Made by a program: the position numbers and the translations under genes. From Phlyctochytrium arcticum (lineage: Eukaryota > Chytridiomycota > Chytridiomycetes > Chytridiales > Chytridiaceae): DNA of 64,000 nt. The notes under the pieces were generated by a model. The model did no database searches. It saw only the letters and a list, made by a program, of their open reading frames with translations, and was not told the origin of the DNA. The stretch covers positions 248,001 through 312,000 of the forward strand of contig JAHLKI010000023.1 of assembly GCA_025602905.1 (NCBI GenBank), given 5' to 3'. Positions 61,289-64,000 of this stretch are shown piece by piece (positions within the stretch are counted from its first letter, which is position 1; each line of letters starts with the position of its first letter).

Positions 61289-63602
61289 ATGGCTGGCTCG
61301 CAGTATGCCTACGATGAGACGGGTGCCATCTTCAACTACTTCCTCCTCACCTTCCTGGCAATGGTGCTCATTCCAGTGACCTACTCGTCGCTCTTTAGCC
61401 GGAACACAGGTATGTAACTCGCTTCTGGAGATCCTCATGCGACTTTTTGTTTACGCGATCTTGCAAAACTAGCCGAAAGTGTAACGATATGCAAATGCAA
61501 GGAATGTCAACAGAAAAGAATCCGCTTGCTTGCTACCAAAAAAAAGGAGCAGCCGTTAATCTCTGTGCGGTATGTAACTTATTTCAAAAGGTATTTTTTC
61601 TGCGAAAACTAAAGGGGAACTTAGCTCGGTGGTATTGGTGCTCGGTTGGATCCTCTTAACCTATGTTGCGTACCAGGTCGCTACCACTACCATTGAGGAA
61701 AAGTCAACCTTTGATCCGTACGCGCTTCTTGGAGTAGATGCTGGAGCGGCAAAGGATGTGATCAAAAAGGCGTGGAAAAAGAAGGTTCTCTTCCATCACA
61801 CGGATAAGAACTTGAACAGTACAGAGTCAGAATTGGCAGCGCATGAATTGATGACAGAATTGGTCAACAAAGCTTACGATACGCTCAAGGATCCTGAGAA
61901 GATGGCGATTTGGGAGGAATGGGGACACCCAGATGGAAAGCAGTCATTTCAGTTGGGATTGGCACTGCCTAAGTGGCTTGTTGAGGAAGGCAACAACTTT
62001 AAGGTTCTGTCCATATACGTAGGAGTCTTTATGATCCTTTTGCCGGCGCTGGTAGCCCAATGGTGGAACAAGGCAAAACACATGAACAAGGAAAAGATTA
62101 TGCACCCGACGATGGCAAAATACTACCGAGAGTTGAAAGAATCACTTGGATTCAAGGCCCTCTTGGATATTTTGTGCAAAGCGGACGAGTTCTACACGCT
62201 CCTCTCATTAGACCGAGCCGATGTCCCCGCTTTGGAGCGTTTGACCGAACAGGTCAAGAAGGCCATGGAGGAAAACACTACGGACCGATGGAACAAAAAA
62301 CCGTTTTCTGCCAAGGACCCTCAAACCGCCATGCAGCAAAAGGTTCTCCTCTTGCTGCACTCACATATGCTACGCCTTGTTCCGGACGATCCAAAGCTGG
62401 CTAGGGAACAATTGATTGCTGCCGAGAAAAGTGTTCAGCTTGTAGGCGGCATGCTTCAGATTGCCATTACTCGCTCTTGGCTCAACATTGCTCTGAGCGT
62501 TGTCGATATGGGGCAGATGCTCACCCAGGCCGTCTACTTTCATCAATCCCCCATCATGCAACTCCCCTATATCACCGCGGATAAAATGAAGTATTTTAAG
62601 TCCAAGAAGCGGGACGTTGGTACCATTCGCGATCTTTTGGAGCTGGAGGATAAGGAACGCAATGACTTGCTCAGATTTTTGGAGCCGGAGCAGACAGATT
62701 TGGTCGTGCACGTTGCAAAACAATACCCCATGTTGCGTGTCACTCAGGCAAAATTTTCAGTGCTGGGCGAGCCAGCCATTATACCTAGTGCCTTGGTGAC
62801 CCTGACGGTCAAGCTTCAGGTTGCAACAGTTGAAGATTTGCGTCGTGATAAGGACAATGGATATGAATTGAAGGATGATGGAAGGGACGCGGAGGCGGAT
62901 GAGGAAGATTTGAAGAATAACTGGTGGGAGACTAAGGAACCTGCCCCACTGGTTCACGCACCCTATTTCCCTGCGGTATGTTTTTAACTTCTTGAATATC
63001 CTTGGTGAACGAAAATTAAATTCATTTGTAGGATCGACGGGCTACGTGGTGGGTATACTTTGGCGATGTCAAGCAAAACCGCCTTATCACGATCGGCAAA
63101 GTATCCGACCTGTCCGATGAGAAAACTGTACGCCTGCAGTTCCAGGCTCCACCGCGACCGGGACAATGGCAGTTTCAAGTACTGGTCAAATCAGATTCTC
63201 ATTTGGGCTGCGATGCACTTTGCGAATTAAAGGTGGGAACTTTGCAAAGGCTGTTTGTGTTTCTGTCTGAGTTCCCTTTTAACTCGTGCTCTATTTTTTT
63301 AGTTGGTTGTTGAACCCCCAGAAGCGGCTCCCCTTCAAGAGGAAGATGATGATATCTCTGACCCCGAAGAGGACTCTATCGCTGGGCAAATGCATCAAAT
63401 GCGTTCAGGAGGTGGCGCTGCATCACCAGCAAAGACAAACGGAAAGAAGCGATCATCAAAACGCGCAGACAAGGCAGAGGGTGAGGAGGACAGTGAGGCT
63501 GGGTCACAGTCGGAAGAGAGCGAAGCAGAGTCGGATGGTCAGGGCCGCCCGCCTGCCAGGGGCGAGTTTGACGATTCGGATGATTCGGATGAGGACGCTT
63601 AG
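61289..63602 (+). CDS. sec63: SEC63-like ER translocon DnaJ protein
   Basis: Five exons: 61289-61409, 61473-61569, 61625-62975, 63032-63232 and 63303-63602, all GT-AG and in frame. The N-terminus has a membrane span (IFNYFLLTFLAMVLIPVTYS), a short Cys-rich lumen-side segment (CKCKECQQKR) and a second span (VVLVLGWILLTYVAYQV). The J domain follows: DPYALLGVDAGAAKDVIKKA. Its catalytic tripeptide reads HTD in FHHTDKNLN, not HPD. A third span (VLSIYVGVFMILLPALVA) and the Sec63/Brl region come next, and the C-terminus is highly acidic (DSDDSDEDA), as in Sec63. Role: recruiting BiP/Kar2 to the Sec61 channel. Confidence 0.93.
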
Positions 63603-63870
63603 ATGCCATCAGACGTCCTTTACTTTTATTTTTTTTGGCCCGCGACATCTTGTCTTTCCTGTCTTTAGTGCTATTTTGTATTTTCATGTCTTTTTCTCTA
63701 TTTTACAAATGTATGTATTCATGCCTGGCTTTTGCTGATGATGAGATATAGTTTTAAAATCTTAAAACAATGAGAAAGATGCGTTTATGGGTGGGGCTGA
63801 AAATGTGAATGTACAGAATGAATAATAATGTTCAAGTGAGTGTTGGAGATATGAAGTTGGACGGGGGTTT
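63603..63870. other. Short intergenic region
   Basis: About 270 bases between convergent gene ends, AT-rich; nothing seen. Confidence 0.35.
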
Positions 63871-64000
63871 CTACGCAATCGCCGTGAAAATCTCCTTCAT
63901 GATCTTCGGGATGTCGCTAGTGTTGAGTGCAACGAAGGCTTTGCCGGGGGGCATACTTCGGGTCAACCTAATGATTCGACATCCAAAGTTAGAAACCACA
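63871..64000 (-). CDS. 3' end of an unidentified gene (partial)
   Basis: A minus-strand frame runs from the window edge to a stop at 63871-63873, reading NFGCRIIRLTRSMPPGKAFV then ALNTSDIPKIMKEIFTAIA. It looks coding (good composition, conserved-type ending) but is too short to identify. Continues beyond the window. Confidence 0.55.
   Translation of the reverse strand, partial: VVSNFGCRIIRLTRSMPPGKAFVALNTSDIPKIMKEIFTAIA

Overview
The window is nuclear DNA of a fungus carrying one complete-looking integrated DNA virus. The fungal assignment rests on a 375-residue actin with two short introns, a GPR1/FUN34/YaaH-type transporter, a YPK-type AGC kinase, and uL23, SEC63, ISD11 and ISA1 genes, all split by 50-130 bp GT-AG introns. 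An early-diverging (for example zoosporic) fungus seems likely, but I cannot name the species.

Host left arm (1-16888): actin, a PAS-kinase-like kinase gene, a seven-exon gene of unknown function, an acetate/ammonium transporter-family gene, a 70-residue basic protein with a strong TATA box, and a secreted Cys-containing protein with a Lys-rich tail. The arm ends in an unclassified gene that is broken at 16888.

Integrated element (16889-41396, 24,508 bp): AT-rich DNA with 5-bp target duplications (TTACC), terminal inverted repeats of about 0.7-0.9 kb, and a perfect 100-bp palindrome at each extreme end. It encodes a full viral core: PrimPol-SF3 helicase, double-jelly-roll-type major capsid protein, penton-like minor capsid protein, packaging ATPase, a chromodomain-bearing retrovirus-type integrase, a tyrosine-recombinase-like protein, and a 1776-residue fibre. 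I see no protein-primed PolB and no adenain-like protease, so it sits closer to Polinton-like viruses/virophages than to classical Mavericks. It also carries unusual cargo: a SET-domain protein, a CheY-like receiver domain, an F-box-like protein, several Cys-rich small proteins, paired acidic paralogues and an HNH-AP2 endonuclease. Much of the cargo is bracketed by four direct copies of a 155-250 bp non-coding repeat. Nearly every viral frame is open, so the insertion looks recent or functional.

Host right arm (41397-64000): the other side of the broken gene, then a gene-poor, repeat-rich accessory stretch (42146-48560) with one unclassified multi-exon gene, tandem repeats and a 1.2-kb element with 105-bp inverted termini. 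Ordinary housekeeping DNA follows: tRNA-Pro(CGG), a Tpr/Mlp-type nucleoporin, ISD11 and ISA1 (both Fe-S cluster assembly, convergent neighbours), a C2-AGC kinase, ribosomal uL23, SEC63, and the 3' end of one more gene.

How the viral genes should fit together (inference from families): PrimPol-SF3 copies the genome, possibly with the terminal palindromes as hairpin telomeres. The ATPase packages it into a capsid of the two jelly-roll proteins, and the fibre provides attachment. The integrase inserts it, making the 5-bp duplication. The SET, F-box, receiver and Cys-rich proteins are candidates for controlling host chromatin, protein turnover or signalling.
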